This document shows, in pieces, positions 14,399 through 15,490 of a stretch of 15,490 bases of DNA (its first letter is position 1; each line of letters opens with the position of its first letter). The notes beneath the pieces are model-generated. The model was not told where the DNA came from and made no database searches. It saw only the letters and a list, made by a program, of their open reading frames with translations. A program made the translations under genes and the position numbers. The DNA comes from Rickettsiales bacterium (lineage in GTDB: Bacteria > Pseudomonadota > Alphaproteobacteria > Rickettsiales > UBA1997). The DNA is taken from contig CANGQE010000009.1 in NCBI GenBank assembly GCA_947455845.1, forward strand, positions 1-15,490, given 5' to 3'.

Positions 14399-14689
14399 AT
14401 GTCCAACGTTACCAAAGAAGATATTAAAAAAGCTTCTCGTTTAGCAAGAATTGAAATAGCCGAAGGAGATCGCGAAGAACTGGCTAGACAAGTAGGAAGC
14501 ATCATCGGCTGGGTCGAAAATTTACAAGAAGTCAATACCGACAATGTTGAACCATTAACTAATATCTTTGATGAGGCGTTACGTCTTAACAAGGATGAAA
14601 TTTCTGACGGTAATATTGCGGAAGAAGTTTTAAAAAATGCAAAAGATGCTAAATACGGCTATTTTGCAGTCCCGAAAGTTATTGAATAA
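14399..14689 (+). CDS. gatC: Aspartyl/glutamyl-tRNA amidotransferase subunit C
   Basis: GatC is the small clamp subunit of GatCAB, which converts Glu-tRNA(Gln) or Asp-tRNA(Asn) to the amidated form and so replaces a missing GlnRS or AsnRS. The 96 residues match the family: VTKEDIKKASRLARIEI (4-20), GWVENLQEVNTDNVEPL (about 38-54), and the C-terminal pattern NAKDAKYGYFAVPKVIE. gatA, the usual next gene, does not follow; instead the Hda-like gene begins after the stop. The ATG at 14399 has a weak AGAG upstream. The 31-bp gap to ruvX must hold both promoters; TATTTAATAT-like AT-rich sequence is all that can be seen. Confidence 0.93.
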   Translation: MSNVTKEDIKKASRLARIEIAEGDREELARQVGSIIGWVENLQEVNTDNVEPLTNIFDEALRLNKDEISDGNIAEEVLKNAKDAKYGYFAVPKVIE

Positions 14690-14696
14690 TTTTATT

Positions 14697-15371
14697 TTGT
14701 CTCAACTTTCCTTCCCATTTCAGGATAATATCCAAACTGATTTTTTTCGCGAAGAAGATTTTCTTTATCTCGAAGAAAATGTTAGCGCGGTGAGATTTTT
14801 AAAGAAGTTTTTTGTTCAAGATAATTTTAACCGCTCCCTTTACCCATCCTTGTTGGTTAAGGGTGAAGCCGCATCCGGCAAAACCCATTTGCTGCATATT
14901 TTTGCTAAAAAATTTAAAGCAGAGTTTCTAGATAAGGAGAAAATTTCTGAAATAAATTTAGTCAGGTTTTTCTCTCTAAACCATTTTTATATTTTAGAAG
15001 ATATTGGTGAAATAAAAGATGAAGAGCTGCTTTTACGGGTGATAAATTCTGCTTTTGAGGCAGGCGCTTTTTTAATTCTAACTTCTCGAGGAAATCCCCA
15101 AACTCAGTTGAAAGATTTGAATTCACGTTTGAAAAATGTTTTCTCGGCTGAGATTAGAAACCCTACTCACGACTCAATTAAACAACTTCTGGCTAAAGGC
15201 TTTTCACGTCGTCAACTTAAAGTTTCTAAGCAGATCATTGATTTTATTGCTGACAATATTGATCGCAGCTACGAAGCGGCTTTGGTGGTGACTAAAATTG
15301 TTGAATTGCGTTGTGAACAAAGTGGGAAGAATCTGACAATGGCGGAAGTTAAGAAGATGTTTGGGGATTAG
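14697..15371 (+). CDS. hda: Hda-like DnaA-family ATPase (regulatory inactivation of DnaA)
   Basis: Hda proteins bind the DNA sliding clamp and stimulate DnaA-ATP hydrolysis, limiting replication initiation. From a TTG start at 14697 the protein has 224 residues. It begins SQLSFPFQ right after the start, a close match to the N-terminal clamp-binding hexapeptide of Hda (QLSLPL type), and that is why this start is preferred over the upstream ATG at 14637, which would overlap gatC by 53 bp. The AAA+ core follows: Walker A GEAASGKTH (56-64), Walker B-like YILEDIGE (98-105), sensor-1 LILTSR (126-131) and box VII LNSRLKN (141-147) with the arginine finger. It lacks DnaA domain IV, so it is not an initiator. 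It lies 7 nt after the gatC stop with no Shine-Dalgarno, suggesting coupling. Confidence 0.85.
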   Translation: MSQLSFPFQDNIQTDFFREEDFLYLEENVSAVRFLKKFFVQDNFNRSLYPSLLVKGEAASGKTHLLHIFAKKFKAEFLDKEKISEINLVRFFSLNHFYILEDIGEIKDEELLLRVINSAFEAGAFLILTSRGNPQTQLKDLNSRLKNVFSAEIRNPTHDSIKQLLAKGFSRRQLKVSKQIIDFIADNIDRSYEAALVVTKIVELRCEQSGKNLTMAEVKKMFGD

Positions 15372-15490
15372 TTTAAGGACGCCTCTAAAAATCCACCCCC
15401 CAATCCCAACTCCACTCTAAATCCAAAACTCTTCACCCGCCAAACCCTTGATTTATCTGAGTTTGCAAGAAATTAATCGTTGTATTTTAT
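15372..15490. other. Downstream of hda: no gene recognised, G-free plus strand
   Basis: The final 119 bases contain no hairpin or ORF that I can assign. From 15382 to 15438 the plus strand has no G at all and is rich in C and A. On the minus strand this reads as short open frames without a recognisable domain, so a gene entering from the right cannot be excluded. Confidence 0.4.

Noticed and set aside
14637..14696. ATG at 14637 as the start of hda
   Set aside because: It would put 53 bp inside gatC and push the clamp-binding motif away from the N-terminus.

Overview
The window looks like a compact, AT-rich chromosome segment of an alphaproteobacterium. The main evidence is a Shemin-type 5-aminolevulinate synthase (hemA), an Hda-like DnaA regulator, the 41-residue form of ribosomal protein L36, and NuoD standing apart from nuoC/nuoE. 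This split housekeeping gene order recalls Rickettsiales and related AT-rich lineages. A complete leuA and the sparse Shine-Dalgarno sites do not by themselves settle free-living versus host-associated life. The order-level assignment is inference. No phage, plasmid, CRISPR or defence locus is visible.

Layout: the left end is on the minus strand, with partial hemC (porphyrin synthesis), rpmJ, nuoD (complex I) and an LD-carboxypeptidase of murein recycling. Plus-strand leuA, mreB and mreC follow (leucine synthesis, then rod-shape cytoskeleton). A tight minus-strand operon comes next, transcribed rnhB-tsaC-FKBP-like-yciB. After it, on the plus strand, lie a membrane-anchored DsbA/ScsC-like oxidoreductase with a hairpin terminator, a Pif1-type helicase, and a drug/metabolite-family transporter overlapping hemA. 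The right end has minus-strand ruvX divergent from gatC, followed closely by an hda-like gene with a TTG start. No gene-free stretch exceeds about 300 bases.

The most unusual feature is a family of dispersed inverted repeats in intergenic regions (about 747-811, 3078-3174, 6778-6875, 11610-11682 and 13763-13914). Each arm is built from about four tandem heptamers of the form TTA(A/G/T)CA(A/G/T), and the arms face each other as long hairpins. They sit at gene ends so tightly that they supply stop codons or last residues of yciB, the Pif1-like helicase, hemA and ruvX. In the hemA-ruvX interval a GC-rich hairpin with perfect 24-bp arms lies between the two halves of such a repeat, as if one element had inserted into another.

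Functionally the window mixes heme synthesis (hemA, hemC), cell envelope and shape (mreB, mreC, LD-carboxypeptidase, yciB), translation and tRNA modification (rpmJ, tsaC, gatC), and genome maintenance (rnhB, ruvX, Pif1-like, hda). I see no dedicated novel enzymatic system; the repeat family is the best candidate for something undescribed.
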